Below, piece by piece: positions 48,094 through 56,810 of a stretch of DNA of 64,000 nt. Numbering within the stretch: the first letter of the stretch is position 1; each line of letters begins with the position of its first letter. Source of the stretch: Devosia sp. (lineage in GTDB: Bacteria > Pseudomonadota > Alphaproteobacteria > Rhizobiales > Devosiaceae); the NCBI RefSeq assembly GCF_028290435.1, contig NZ_JAQGJV010000088.1, positions 1 to 64,000 of the forward strand, given 5' to 3'. The notes beneath the pieces are model-generated. The model was not told where the DNA came from. It did no database searches and saw only the letters and a program-made list of their open reading frames with translations. Made by a program: the position numbers and the translations under genes.

Positions 48094-48722
48094 CAATGCC
48101 CCACCACCATTTCCCCGCCTCGCGCCGGCGCGCTCAGCCAGTTGTTCCTTGGCGCCAGCGGGCACACCCAGCGGGGCGAATAATAGCAGGAGGGATTATA
48201 GGCGAAGTTGAAGTCGAGGATGACGCGGCCATCGGCATCAGCGCCGAGATCGGCACTCTTGATCGAATCGATCAGGTAACGCCCGCCGCCATAGGTTTCG
48301 TGCCCCGAAGTGCCGTCGCGGAACGGCAGGAACACGCCGCCGCCATAGCCACCCAGCCAATAGAGCGTCAGTTCGCCCCCGAAACGTTCGCGCAGTCCGC
48401 GTGTCGTCGCGAACGGCGTCAGCGCCGCATCGCCATCGGCACCGGCCGACAGAAAGAGCGGCTCATGGGTTTCAGCATCGCCGAGGTCAACTACGAACCG
48501 CAAGGTCGGATCGTAGTCGAAATAGATCGGCAATGGCGCGCCCGGCTCCAGCGGCGTCTGCGCGTGGTTGGCAAACAGGTCGGCCTTGGTATCTTTCCAC
48601 ACTTGCCAGGCGGCGCGTGGATCAGGCTCCGCCCGTACCTGCGCAAACAAATCCGCTATCCGCCGCCGCCAGTCCCACAGCGAGGCGGTCGAAGCCAAGT
48701 GTTCTGCGCCGACCGCTGCCAT
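48093..48722 (-). CDS. DUF1684-family protein inside the sdh operon
   Basis: A 209-residue protein. The family core is visible: T-Y-G-G-G-R-Y-L-I-D-S-I-K-S-A-D-L-G, L-D-F-N-F-A-Y-N-P-S-C-Y-Y and P-R-W-V-C-P-L-A-P-R-N-N. The N-terminus is helical, with no signal peptide. It starts 3 bases after the sdhA stop. Function unknown; the conserved N-P-S-C and W-V-C-P suggest a binding pocket. Confidence 0.9.
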   Translation of the reverse strand: MAAVGAEHLASTASLWDWRRRIADLFAQVRAEPDPRAAWQVWKDTKADLFANHAQTPLEPGAPLPIYFDYDPTLRFVVDLGDAETHEPLFLSAGADGDAALTPFATTRGLRERFGGELTLYWLGGYGGGVFLPFRDGTSGHETYGGGRYLIDSIKSADLGADADGRVILDFNFAYNPSCYYSPRWVCPLAPRNNWLSAPARGGEMVVGH

Positions 48723-48725
48723 GGC

Positions 48726-50540
48726 TCAGTATACCCGAGCTTTCGGCGCAATCTTCTTGAGGTCGATCCCGCCCTGGTCATAGGGCGTCAGGGGATCGAC
48801 ATGCACCGGGCGATAGCCCAGCGTCACCGCGCCGGTATCGGTATCGATCCAGCTCAGCGTGTGCTTGCGCCAGTTGACGTCGTCGCGGCTGGGGAAATCC
48901 TCATGCGCATGGGCGCCGCGGCTTTCGTGGCGGGCTTCTGCGCTCACGACCGTGACCATGGCATTGGCCATCAGGTTTTCCAGCTCCAGCGTTTCCACCA
49001 GGTCCGAATTCCAGATCAGCGAGCGATCAGTCACCCGCACATCCGGCAACTGGCTGTAGATTTCGCTCATCCGCTTGACGCCGCTTTTGAGCGACTCATC
49101 GGTACGGAAGACCGCGGCGTCTTCCTGCATGGTGTGCTGCATGGCATCGCGCAGTTCTGCCGTCGGCTTGGAGCCATTGGCATTGCGCAGCCGGTCGAAG
49201 CGGGCGAGGATTTTCTCGTCCTGGCCCGGATTGATCGCCGGAATCGGCGCCGAGCGGTCCATCACCACGCCTGCGCGCAAGGCGGCGGCGCGGCCGAAGA
49301 CCACGAGATCGGTCAGCGAATTGGAGCCCAGCCGGTTGGCACCGTGCACTGAGGCGCAGGCGGCTTCGCCCACAGCCATCAGCCCCGACACGATCGCATC
49401 GGGGTTTTCCGGCGTCGGGTTGAGCACTTCGCCATGATAATTGGCGGGGATGCCGCCCATATTGTAATGCACCGTCGGCAGCACCGGGATCGGCTCGCGC
49501 GTCAGATCGACACCGGCAAATATCTTGGCGCTTTCGGTAATGCCCGGCAGCCGCTCATGCAGCACTTTCGGGTCGAGATGATCGAGGTGCAGGTAGATGT
49601 GATCCTTCTTCGGGCCAACGCCGCGCCCCTCGCGGATTTCCAGCGTCATGCAGCGCGAAACGACGTCGCGCGATGCCAGGTCCTTGGCATTGGGCGCATA
49701 GCGCTCCATGAAGCGCTCGCCTTCCGAATTGGTCAGGTAACCGCCCTCGCCACGTGCGCCTTCGGTGATCAGCACGCCGGCGCCATAGATGCCTGTCGGA
49801 TGGAACTGCACGAATTCCATGTCCTGCAGCGGCAGGCCGGCCCGCGCCACCATGCCATTGCCGTCGCCGGTGCAGGTATGGGCGGAGGTCGCCGAAAAAT
49901 ACGAGCGGCCATAGCCGCCGGTCGCCAAAACCGTGGTCTTGGCGCGGAAGCGGTGCAGCGTGCCGTCATCCAGCTTCCAGGCCATCACGCCTTCGCAGGC
50001 GCCGTTCTCGCCCATGATCAGGTCGAGGGCGAAATATTCGATATAGAACTGCGCATTGTGGCGCAGGCTCTGCCCATAAAGCGTGTGCAGGATGGCGTGG
50101 CCGGTGCGGTCGGCGGCGGCGCAGGTGCGCTGCACCGGTGGGCCATCGCCATATTCGGTCATGTGGCCGCCGAACGGGCGCTGGTAGATCTTGCCGTCTT
50201 CGGTGCGCGAAAACGGCACGCCGTAGTGTTCCAGCTCATAAATGGCCGCTGGCGCTTCCCGCACCAGATATTCCATGGCGTCGTTGTCGCCCAGCCAGTC
50301 CGATCCCTTGACGGTATCGTACATGTGCCACTGCCAGCTATCGGGACCCATATTCTGCAGGGACGCCGCGATGCCGCCCTGCGCCGCTACGGTGTGTGAA
50401 CGGGTGGGAAACACCTTGGTGATGCAGGCGGTGTTGAGCCCCTGTTCGGCCATGCCCAGCGTGGCGCGCAGCCCGGCGCCGCCGGCACCCACGACCACGA
50501 CATCGAATTCATGATCGATGATTTCGTAAGCAGAAGCCAC
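48726..50540 (-). CDS. sdhA: Succinate dehydrogenase flavoprotein subunit
   Basis: A 604-residue catalytic subunit. FAD-binding G-A-G-G-A-G-L-R, the covalent-FAD histidine in [10 protein letters not shown], and [14 protein letters not shown] at 50540 is taken as start, 4 bases after the sdhD stop with GGGG upstream; the longer ATG at 50582 would overlap sdhD by 38 bases and add residues not typical of SdhA. Confidence 0.97.
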   Translation of the reverse strand: MASAYEIIDHEFDVVVVGAGGAGLRATLGMAEQGLNTACITKVFPTRSHTVAAQGGIAASLQNMGPDSWQWHMYDTVKGSDWLGDNDAMEYLVREAPAAIYELEHYGVPFSRTEDGKIYQRPFGGHMTEYGDGPPVQRTCAAADRTGHAILHTLYGQSLRHNAQFYIEYFALDLIMGENGACEGVMAWKLDDGTLHRFRAKTTVLATGGYGRSYFSATSAHTCTGDGNGMVARAGLPLQDMEFVQFHPTGIYGAGVLITEGARGEGGYLTNSEGERFMERYAPNAKDLASRDVVSRCMTLEIREGRGVGPKKDHIYLHLDHLDPKVLHERLPGITESAKIFAGVDLTREPIPVLPTVHYNMGGIPANYHGEVLNPTPENPDAIVSGLMAVGEAACASVHGANRLGSNSLTDLVVFGRAAALRAGVVMDRSAPIPAINPGQDEKILARFDRLRNANGSKPTAELRDAMQHTMQEDAAVFRTDESLKSGVKRMSEIYSQLPDVRVTDRSLIWNSDLVETLELENLMANAMVTVVSAEARHESRGAHAHEDFPSRDDVNWRKHTLSWIDTDTGAVTLGYRPVHVDPLTPYDQGGIDLKKIAPKARVY

Positions 50541-50544
50541 GGCG

Positions 50545-50937
50545 CTAACCCCAGAAGACCAGTTTAAGGATCGAGGCGACACCAGCCACCGCGATGATGA
50601 TGCAGAACAGGGTGTTGAGCATCATGATGAGGCTGTAGACGCGCCCGGCGAAGTAATCCTCGAGTACGTCGCGCATGCCATTGCGCATATGCACCGTGGC
50701 GATGACCAGCAGCACGGCCAGCGGAATGCCGATCCAGCCATTGCCAATGGTGGCGACCATATCGACCCGATCCTGACCGGCCAGCTTCATCACCACGTAG
50801 AGCAGCAGGATCAGGAAAACGATATTGATCGCCCCGGTCGTGCGCTGGATGATGAAGTGGCGCGTCGAGGCTTTGGCGTCGCCGTATTTGCTTTTGGGAT
50901 CGGCGATGATGTCGCGGGTAATGATCTGTTCGCGCAT
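50545..50937 (-). CDS. sdhD: Succinate dehydrogenase membrane anchor subunit
   Basis: A 130-residue protein with three transmembrane helices. The probable heme b ligand is the His in [12 protein letters not shown], and D-Y follows in the quinone region. The start overlaps the sdhC stop (TAATG). Confidence 0.94.
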   Translation of the reverse strand: MREQIITRDIIADPKSKYGDAKASTRHFIIQRTTGAINIVFLILLLYVVMKLAGQDRVDMVATIGNGWIGIPLAVLLVIATVHMRNGMRDVLEDYFAGRVYSLIMMLNTLFCIIIAVAGVASILKLVFWG

Positions 50938-51323
50938 TACGCCACCCACACGAAAATGGTCCAGATCGCCAGCGTCAGCACGACCGAGAGCACCAGGTTG
51001 GCCCAGGCCAGCATTTCGCGCTGCCCCGGCTCCATGCCCTGGATAAAATCCCAGATGAAATGGCGGATGCCGCCCAGCATGTGATGCACCAGGCTCCAGG
51101 TATAAAGGAACAGCACCAATTGGCCGAACCAGCTGCCGTAGACCAGGTTGACCACATCGAGCGGCCCCTGCCCCCAGGCCGCCGCGCCCAGCCAGATGAC
51201 GAGGAATGCGGTGCCGACATAATTGGCGATGCCCGTGGCTCGATGCACGATCGACATCGACATCGTGATGGTCCAGCGATAAATCTGCAGGTGGGGAGAT
51301 AGGGGACGGGGTCGAACCGGCAT
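50937..51323 (-). CDS. sdhC: Succinate dehydrogenase cytochrome b556 subunit
   Basis: A 128-residue protein with three transmembrane helices. Family motifs R-P-L-S-P-H-L-Q-I-Y, I-V-H-R-A-T-G and the heme-ligand region S-L-V-H-H-M-L-G-G-I-R-H. First gene of the operon; its promoter should lie in 51324-51442. Confidence 0.96.
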   Translation of the reverse strand: MPVRPRPLSPHLQIYRWTITMSMSIVHRATGIANYVGTAFLVIWLGAAAWGQGPLDVVNLVYGSWFGQLVLFLYTWSLVHHMLGGIRHFIWDFIQGMEPGQREMLAWANLVLSVVLTLAIWTIFVWVA

Positions 51324-51442
51324 AGGGCCTCGCTGTTACGCGGCGGGCGCCGCTACAGTTTGGAATGGTTCGAGACTTCTAGCCCCCCAATGTTACAAAA
51401 TCAAAGCCGTAAAACGCATGGCGCCATAAACTTTGGCTGCAA

Positions 51443-51580
51443 TCAGCGTGTCGCGAAGTGGAGGCCCAGGGCTGCGGCCGAAATCGGCGGCAGTTCGGCG
51501 CTCTGCACCGGGGCGTGGACCCACAGGTTCATCAGCAGGGTGAAGGCCGCGATACCGATGGCGGATGCGAGATAGTCCAT
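51443..51580 (-). CDS. Small single-span membrane protein (45 aa)
   Basis: A 45-residue reading frame. ATG at 51580 has GGGAG 8 bases upstream. Residues about 4-20 are a membrane span (L-A-S-A-I-G-I-A-A-F-T-L-L-M-N-L-W), followed by a Pro/Ala-rich end. It lies just upstream of sdhC on the same strand, so it could share its transcript. No family recognised. Confidence 0.6.
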   Translation of the reverse strand: MDYLASAIGIAAFTLLMNLWVHAPVQSAELPPISAAALGLHFATR

Positions 51581-51797
51581 GAAAATTCTCCCGGATTTGG
51601 CGCCCGCCGGCCGCTATTGCCGGGTCGCCGTAATGTTGGCCCCTCCTACGAAGCCGCGCCCCACCCCGGCGTGAATTGCGCGTTAAGTTTGCATTCATGA
51701 CTGCCAACGCCACCGACCGAGCTTGCGCCCACCGCACTTGTCGACTGCGGCCAAGCCTGCCATTGGCATCGGCAACACGCCGCGAACGAGGACGAAC

Positions 51798-52367
51798 ATG
51801 GACGAGCGCATCAAACTGATCGGCATCGAGACTCTGTCCAAAGCGTGGGGCACGCTGACCCGCGCCACGCTGGATTATCGCCGCCTTGATGGCACCTGGC
51901 TCACCCAGAGCCGCGAGGTCTATGACCACGGCAATGCGGCCGCGATTCTCCTGTTCGATCCAGCCCGCCGCACCGTGCTGCTGACCCGCCAGTACCGCTA
52001 CCCGGTCAGCCTCAATGGTGATCCCGCTTGGCTGATCGAAGCCTGCGCCGGCCTGCTCGATGGGGATGACAAGCTGGTTGGCGTCATGCGCGAGGCGCTG
52101 GAGGAAACCGGCCACCAGCCGCGCGACGTGCAATTCCTGTTCGACGCCTATATGAGCCCCGGCTCGCTAACCGAGCGCCTCTCGCTGTTCGTCGGCCACT
52201 ACGACGCCGACACCAAGATCGCCGCTGGCGGCGGGCTTGAATCGGAAGGCGAGGAAATCGAACTGCTCGAAATGAGCCTCGATGACGCCATGGCAATGGT
52301 ACGCGATGGCCGGATCATCGATGCCAAGACCATCATGCTGCTGCAGTGGGTGGCGCTGAACCGTTAG
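51798..52367 (+). CDS. nudK: Nudix hydrolase, GDP-mannose pyrophosphatase NudK type
   Basis: A 189-residue protein close to E. coli NudK: S-R-E-V-Y-D-H-G-N-A-A-A-I-L-L-F, L-I-E-A-C-A-G-L-L-D, the Nudix core R-E-A-L-E-E-T-G, Y-M-S-P-G-S-L-T-E, and the C-terminal D-A-K-T-I-M-L-L-Q-W. NudK splits GDP-mannose and related sugars; ADP-ribose is a possible substrate. ATG at 51798 is at the conserved N-terminus. Confidence 0.85.
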   Translation: MDERIKLIGIETLSKAWGTLTRATLDYRRLDGTWLTQSREVYDHGNAAAILLFDPARRTVLLTRQYRYPVSLNGDPAWLIEACAGLLDGDDKLVGVMREALEETGHQPRDVQFLFDAYMSPGSLTERLSLFVGHYDADTKIAAGGGLESEGEEIELLEMSLDDAMAMVRDGRIIDAKTIMLLQWVALNR

Positions 52368-52382
52368 GTTCGCTCCGGGCGC

Positions 52383-52589
52383 TTAAAAATCCACCAGCTT
52401 CTTGTCCGGATCATACGGCTGATCCTTGGCCACCCGCGTTACCGCCTGCCCGCACCGCATCTTTTTGGTGAACCCGTCATAGGCGTAGCTCGGCGAGCCA
52501 TGCAGCACCCAGCCCTCGGACAATGCCTTGGTCACCTTGTGGCAAAAGCTGACGTCGTCTTCGCCCGACAAGAAGCGGTAAATCTGCAT
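52383..52589 (-). CDS. DUF1737-family small protein
   Basis: A 68-residue protein. ATG at 52589 has GGAGG upstream. Family pattern: Y-R-F-L-S-G-E-D-D-V-S-F-C-H-K-V, L-S-E-G-W-V-L-H-G-S-P-S-Y-A-Y-D, C-G-Q-A-V-T-R. Function unknown. It converges with nudK and is divergent from the carbonic anhydrase gene. Confidence 0.85.
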   Translation of the reverse strand: MQIYRFLSGEDDVSFCHKVTKALSEGWVLHGSPSYAYDGFTKKMRCGQAVTRVAKDQPYDPDKKLVDF

Positions 52590-52662
52590 GCATGCCTCCA
52601 ATGCGGCGCCCACCAATGCGCCGGTGTTGATCTTGTTGCCTCTTAGCGCTAATCGAGTGCCC

Positions 52663-53304
52663 ATGCATCGGTTTCCTGAAGAACTGCTGACGGGTCACGC
52701 CAATTTCATGGCCGGGCGCTATGCTCGTGAACGCGACCGGATTCGCGACCTGGCCGCCCAGGGCCAAAACCCCACCACCATGATCATCGCCTGCTGCGAC
52801 AGCCGCTCGGCCCCCGAGACGATTTTCGACGCGGGTCCCGGCGAGCTCTTCGTGCTGCGCAACGTCGCCAATCTGGTGCCCACCTACCAGCCCGATGGCG
52901 GCCAGCACGGCACCTCGGCGGGCATCGAATTTGCCGTAAAGGCCCTGGCGATCAAGAACATCGTCATCATGGGCCACGGCCGTTGCGGTGGCATCAAGGC
53001 GGCGCTTAATCCCGACTCGACGCCACTGGATTCCGGCGACTTCATCGGCAAATGGATGGCCATGCTGGGCGACCTGCCGGACCAGGTCGGTCAGAACGAC
53101 CTGATGACGCCCGCCGAACGCCAGACCGCGCTGGAGCGCATCTCCATCCGCTCCTCGATCCACAATTTGCGGACATTTCCATACGTCGCCGAACTGGAAG
53201 CCGCCGGCAAGTTGGCTGTGCATGGCGCCTGGTTCGATATTTCGACGGGCGAGCTCTGGGTCATGGACGGCGATACCGGCGACTTCGTCCGCCCCCTGAT
53301 CTGA
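52663..53304 (+). CDS. Beta-carbonic anhydrase
   Basis: A 213-residue zinc enzyme interconverting CO2 and bicarbonate. Zinc and catalytic residues are in C-C-D-S-R and G-H-G-R-C-G-G (Cys, Asp/Arg dyad, His-x2-Cys). ATG at 52663 starts M-H-R-F-P-E-E-L-L, typical of rhizobial forms; a longer frame from 52588 is not needed. No transporter partner adjacent. Confidence 0.94.
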   Translation: MHRFPEELLTGHANFMAGRYARERDRIRDLAAQGQNPTTMIIACCDSRSAPETIFDAGPGELFVLRNVANLVPTYQPDGGQHGTSAGIEFAVKALAIKNIVIMGHGRCGGIKAALNPDSTPLDSGDFIGKWMAMLGDLPDQVGQNDLMTPAERQTALERISIRSSIHNLRTFPYVAELEAAGKLAVHGAWFDISTGELWVMDGDTGDFVRPLI

Positions 53305-53718
53305 GCGTGCGTGACCGCCGGGCGCTAGACTTGCCACACACAAACAAAGCCTGCTCGTTCACGCGCCCGTGAGCGACCAATAGTCCGTCGGGCTTCGATC
53401 GCGGGGCAGCAACTCTTGCCTGCCACAAAAAAGCACTTGGCAGCAAGGCTAACAGTGCCGGCACGATTCCGCGCGACGATAATAGCGTGCAAGTTCTATA
53501 TCGCGACGAACCAAAAAACTTTGGTTTATCTTGCAATTGCCTGCAAAATCCATTGCCCAGAAATGACCCGATTGTGTCCGGATCAGCACCAATTTTTGGG
53601 CCGCTGCGGACCACATTGGGCTTCCATTGTTCTGGTCACGGGCCGCAGGAGAGCGGGCCGTCGGGAGCCGGCTAACCGGGTGCCGTTTTTATCTCCACCA
53701 ACATGGAGCTTAACCGCC
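53305..53718. other. Intergenic stretch without a gene, partly AT-rich
   Basis: These 414 bases hold no convincing reading frame. A weak stem near 53354-53375 (CGTTCACG with CGTGAGCG) may end the carbonic anhydrase transcript. The part 53480-53560 is clearly less GC-rich than its surroundings and has a small inverted repeat, AACCAAA/TTTGGTT. It probably contains the promoter of the EF-hand gene; a small RNA is possible but not supported. Confidence 0.4.
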
Positions 53719-53958
53719 ATGAAGAAGATCATCTTGTCCTCGTTCATCGTTCTCGGCCTGTCCACTGCAGCCTTCGCGCAGGCAGCCACCGATTTCGCCA
53801 CTGTCGATGCCGATGCCAGCGCAGGCGTATCCTGGGCTGAAGCCTCCGCCGCTTGGCCGACGCTGACCGAAGACGCCTTCAAGACCGCCGACGCGGATGC
53901 CAGCGGCGAGCTGTCCGCCGAGGAATATGCCGTCGTGACGACGCCTGCCGCTCCCTAA
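53719..53958 (+). CDS. Exported EF-hand protein 1
   Basis: A 79-residue protein with a signal peptide (K-K-I-I-L-S-S-F-I-V-L-G-L-S-T-A-A-F-A-Q). Two EF-hand-like loops follow: D-A-D-A-S-A-G-V-S-W-A-E and D-A-D-A-S-G-E-L-S-A-E-E. Both have the D-x-D-x-S-x-x-x-S-x-x-E pattern, so calcium binding in the periplasm is likely. It is a close relative of the next gene, probably by tandem duplication. Confidence 0.85.
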   Translation: MKKIILSSFIVLGLSTAAFAQAATDFATVDADASAGVSWAEASAAWPTLTEDAFKTADADASGELSAEEYAVVTTPAAP

Positions 53959-53973
53959 GGCGCGCCGACCAGC

Positions 53974-54001
53974 GGAGTCGCCCCACGCCCGGGGCGGCTC
54001 C
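53974..54001 (+). other. Stem-loop between the two EF-hand genes
   Basis: GGAGTCGCCCC and GGGGCGGCTCC form an 11-bp stem (one G-U pair) with a 6-base loop. There is no U-run, so it may be an attenuator or stability element that sets the ratio of the two proteins. Confidence 0.5.
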
Positions 54002-54062
54002 GCTCCTCTATCGATCCAGCCCTGCCGCCGCCTTTGGCGCGGCTCATGAATGGAGATATCCC

Positions 54063-54404
54063 ATGCACAAGATTGCTTTGACGCTCGCCGTATTCGGCCT
54101 TTCCGCCACCGCTGCGTTCGCGCAGGCGCCCACCACCTTTGCCGATCTCGATGGCGACGCGAATGGCGAGCTGTCCATCACCGAAATCCAGGTGGCCTGG
54201 CCAGATCTCGGCCAGGATGAGTTCACCACGGCCGACGCCGATGCCAGCGGCGGCCTGTCGACGGCCGAACTGAGCACGCTACAGCCTTCGGGCGGCGCTC
54301 CGGCGGCCGAAACCCTGCCGGCTCCAACCCTGGCGCCGAGCGATAGCATGGCCCCGGCCGATGCCGCCGCTCCCCCGGAGCCCGCCGATTCGCTGATGCA
54401 ATAA
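54063..54404 (+). CDS. Exported EF-hand protein 2
   Basis: A 113-residue protein with signal peptide (H-K-I-A-L-T-L-A-V-F-G-L-S-A-T-A-A-F-A-Q) and two EF-hand loops, D-G-D-A-N-G-E-L-S-I-T-E (near canonical) and D-A-D-A-S-G-G-L-S-T-A-E. A Pro/Ala-rich tail of about 45 residues has no counterpart in the first copy. GGAG precedes ATG. Confidence 0.85.
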   Translation: MHKIALTLAVFGLSATAAFAQAPTTFADLDGDANGELSITEIQVAWPDLGQDEFTTADADASGGLSTAELSTLQPSGGAPAAETLPAPTLAPSDSMAPADAAAPPEPADSLMQ

Positions 54405-54424
54405 TCGCGGTCGGCTGAAGCCTT

Positions 54425-54453
54425 AGCCGCCCCGGTTCGCCGGGGCGGCTTTA
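54425..54453. terminator. Hairpin with UUCG loop between EF-hand gene and EamA gene
   Basis: AGCCGCCCCGG (54425-54435) and CCGGGGCGGCT (54440-54450) form an 11-bp stem closed by a TTCG tetraloop, followed by TTTA on the plus strand. It separates convergent genes; it extends to the stop codon of the EamA gene. Confidence 0.75.
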
Positions 54454-55338
54454 CGGCGTCGATGAAACCCGCGCTGCAAACAGGCGGGGGCCAAAGACAT
54501 TGAGCAAGAGGCCAATAAAGACCAGCAGGCTGCCAAGGATTTCCAGGGTACTGACGGTTTCCCCGAGCAGCACGATTGTGCTGGCAATCCCGGCCACCGG
54601 CACCAGCAGTGAAAATGGCGCGATCAGGCTCGCCGGATAGCGCGCCAGCAAATAGCTCCAGAGCCCGAACCCCAGAATTGTCGCCGCATAGCCGTTGAAG
54701 GCGATCACAAAGATCGTGCGCATGTCGATGCCGGTCATCGAGGCGATGATCGCCGTTGGCCCTTCCACGACGAGCGACAACGCAAACAGCGGCAGGATCG
54801 GCACCAGGCTCCCCCAGACGACAAAGGACAGCATATCGATCTGTCCCGCCTTTTTGGAGGCGATATTGGCGACGCCCCAGAAGAAGGCGGCTAGGACGAC
54901 CATCAGCAGAGGCACCAGCGCGGTGACTTCGAACCGCTCGGAGGCAATGGCGACGATGCCCACAATAGCGACCAGTGCACCGAGCGCCTGATAGCGGTTG
55001 AGCTTCTCGCCAAGGAAAACCAGGGCCAGCGCGATGGTAAAAAACGCCTGCACCTGGATGACAAGCGAGGCAAGACCGGCGGGCATGCCCAGCTTGATGG
55101 CGGTAAACAGCAGGCCGAACTGGGCAAAGCCGATGGCGAGGCCATAGGTGATGAGGATGGCGAGCCCAACCTTTGGCCGCTTGATGAAAAAGACGGCTGG
55201 CACCGCCGCGCAGAGATAGCGCAGCCCGGTCAGAAACAGGGGCGGCACTGTCTCGACACCCCATCTGATGAAGACGAAGTTGACCCCCCATATTGCCACG
55301 ACAAGCAAAGCCAGGAGCAGGTCGCGGACGGAAAGCAT
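54451..55338 (-). CDS. EamA-family (DMT) transporter 2
   Basis: A 295-residue protein with about ten transmembrane helices in two EamA repeats. W-G-V-N-F-V-F-I-R-W-G at the start and A-S-L-I-A-P-F-S-L-L-V-P-V in the second half are typical of the branch that includes E. coli EamA, a cysteine and O-acetylserine exporter. Substrate not certain. It lies downstream of asd on the same strand but with a repeat element between. Confidence 0.88.
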   Translation of the reverse strand: MLSVRDLLLALLVVAIWGVNFVFIRWGVETVPPLFLTGLRYLCAAVPAVFFIKRPKVGLAILITYGLAIGFAQFGLLFTAIKLGMPAGLASLVIQVQAFFTIALALVFLGEKLNRYQALGALVAIVGIVAIASERFEVTALVPLLMVVLAAFFWGVANIASKKAGQIDMLSFVVWGSLVPILPLFALSLVVEGPTAIIASMTGIDMRTIFVIAFNGYAATILGFGLWSYLLARYPASLIAPFSLLVPVAGIASTIVLLGETVSTLEILGSLLVFIGLLLNVFGPRLFAARVSSTP

Positions 55339-55357
55339 GGCGGTGGCCTTGGATGAA

Positions 55358-55376
55358 CCCCGGCATCGAGCCGGGG
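55358..55376. repeat. Palindromic unit CCCCGGC/GCCGGGG
   Basis: A single stem-loop, CCCCGGC-ATCGA-GCCGGGG followed by TGACA, of the same type as the paired units near 21.8 kb. It lies in the gap between asd and the EamA gene and may act as a terminator for asd. Confidence 0.55.
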
Positions 55377-55415
55377 TGACATGTGCGTCGTTGCTCGGTC
55401 GAGCGCTGCTGCGCT

Positions 55416-56459
55416 TTACGCCGCCGCGCGCTTGTCCATCAGCCCACGCTCGATCAGCGTCTCGGCGATCTGGATCGCGTTGAGCGCAGCGCCCTTGCGC
55501 AGGTTGTCCGACACCACCCAGATGGCGAGGCCGTTTTCGACCGTATTGTCTTCGCGGATGCGCGACACGAAGGTGTCGTATTCACCAACCGCGTCGATCG
55601 GGGTCGCGTAGCCACCCGGCTCGCGCTTGTCGAGCACAGAAATGCCCGGCGCCTCGCGCAGCAGGTCACGCGCTTCATCCGCCGAAATGGGGTTCTCGAA
55701 CTCGATATTGACCGCTTCCGAATGGCCCACGAACACAGGCACGCGCACGGCCGTGCAGGTCACGCGTATCTTGGGATCGAGAATCTTCTTGGTCTCGGCC
55801 AGAACCTTCCACTCTTCCTTGGTGTAGCCGTCTTCCATGAACACATCGATATGCGGGATGACGTTGAAGGCGATCTGCTTGGGGAACTTGCCGACCGTGG
55901 CGGTATCGTTGACGAAAATGCCCTTGGTCTGGTTCCACAGCTCGTCTACGCCTTCCTTGCCGGCGCCCGAAACGGACTGGTAGGTCGACACCACGATACG
56001 GGTGATCTTGGCGAAGTCATGCAGGGGCTTGAGCGCCACGACAAGCTGAGCCGTCGAGCAGTTCGGATTGGCGATGATATTGTTGCGCTTGGGGTTGGCC
56101 ATATAGCCATCCAGCACATGCGCGTTCACTTCCGGCACGATCAGCGGCACGTCCGAATGATAACGCCAGAAGCTGGAATTATCGATGACGATGATGCCCA
56201 TGGCGCCAAGCTTGGGCGCCCAGGTCTTGGAAATCTCCGAGCCCGCCGACATGATGGCGAAATCGACGCCCTTGAAGTCATAATCGTCGAGATTCTTGGC
56301 CTTGAGAATCTTGTCCCCAAAGGAGATTTCGCGCCCGGTGGAGCGCGAGGAGGCGAGAGCGATCACCTCGTCGGCCGGAAACTTGCGTTCGGCCAGAATG
56401 TTGAGAACTTCACGGCCCACATTGCCCGTGGCACCGATAACAGCGACGCGATAACCCAT
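55416..56459 (-). CDS. asd: Aspartate-semialdehyde dehydrogenase
   Basis: A 347-residue enzyme that makes aspartate semialdehyde for Lys, Met, Thr and diaminopimelate synthesis. NADP site G-A-T-G-N-V-G-R-E; catalytic Cys in N-P-N-C-S-T-A-Q; His in V-G-H-S-E-A-V. Normal length. It is transcribed alone. Confidence 0.97.
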   Translation of the reverse strand: MGYRVAVIGATGNVGREVLNILAERKFPADEVIALASSRSTGREISFGDKILKAKNLDDYDFKGVDFAIMSAGSEISKTWAPKLGAMGIIVIDNSSFWRYHSDVPLIVPEVNAHVLDGYMANPKRNNIIANPNCSTAQLVVALKPLHDFAKITRIVVSTYQSVSGAGKEGVDELWNQTKGIFVNDTATVGKFPKQIAFNVIPHIDVFMEDGYTKEEWKVLAETKKILDPKIRVTCTAVRVPVFVGHSEAVNIEFENPISADEARDLLREAPGISVLDKREPGGYATPIDAVGEYDTFVSRIREDNTVENGLAIWVVSDNLRKGAALNAIQIAETLIERGLMDKRAAA

Positions 56460-56810
56460 TTTTGGAACTCCAGTCCCTTACCATTTCCGCCCCCGCGCGA
56501 CGCTGTGCGTCGCGGCCCATCCGGGTTCAGCCTCTCCCCGTCGGGAGACGACCCGGGGAAAAGCGTCAGGCGGTTTTGGTAGTTTTGGTTGCAAACGCAG
56601 CAAAACCACGACGGGATTTAAGCCCGGTGGTGGTCATCATGGCGATGATGAAAGCGCTGCGCATCGGTTTTACTGCTTTGTTGAAAGCACGGTTCTCATA
56701 CGCCCAAATGGCAAAGAGTCAATGAATTTGCAGAAGCTCTTCTGCTTCCTACCCCTTGTGGTGTGGGCTCGGCTGGCTGTAACTGCGCCAAACCTGAAAG
56801 ACCCAAAACC
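56460..56810. other. Divergent promoter region between asd and the flavoprotein gene
   Basis: These 351 bases hold short frames only. One plus-strand frame of about 27 codons starts at 56639 (A-M-M-K-A-L-R-I-G-F-T-A-L-L-K) but lacks a good ribosome site and a known family. Inverted repeats near 56535-56560 (CTCCC...GGGAG) may belong to the asd leader. Nothing else is supported. Confidence 0.4.

Noticed and set aside
56639-56725. A short plus-strand frame of about 27 codons in the asd leader.
   Set aside because: No good ribosome site and no known family; too short to support without conservation data.
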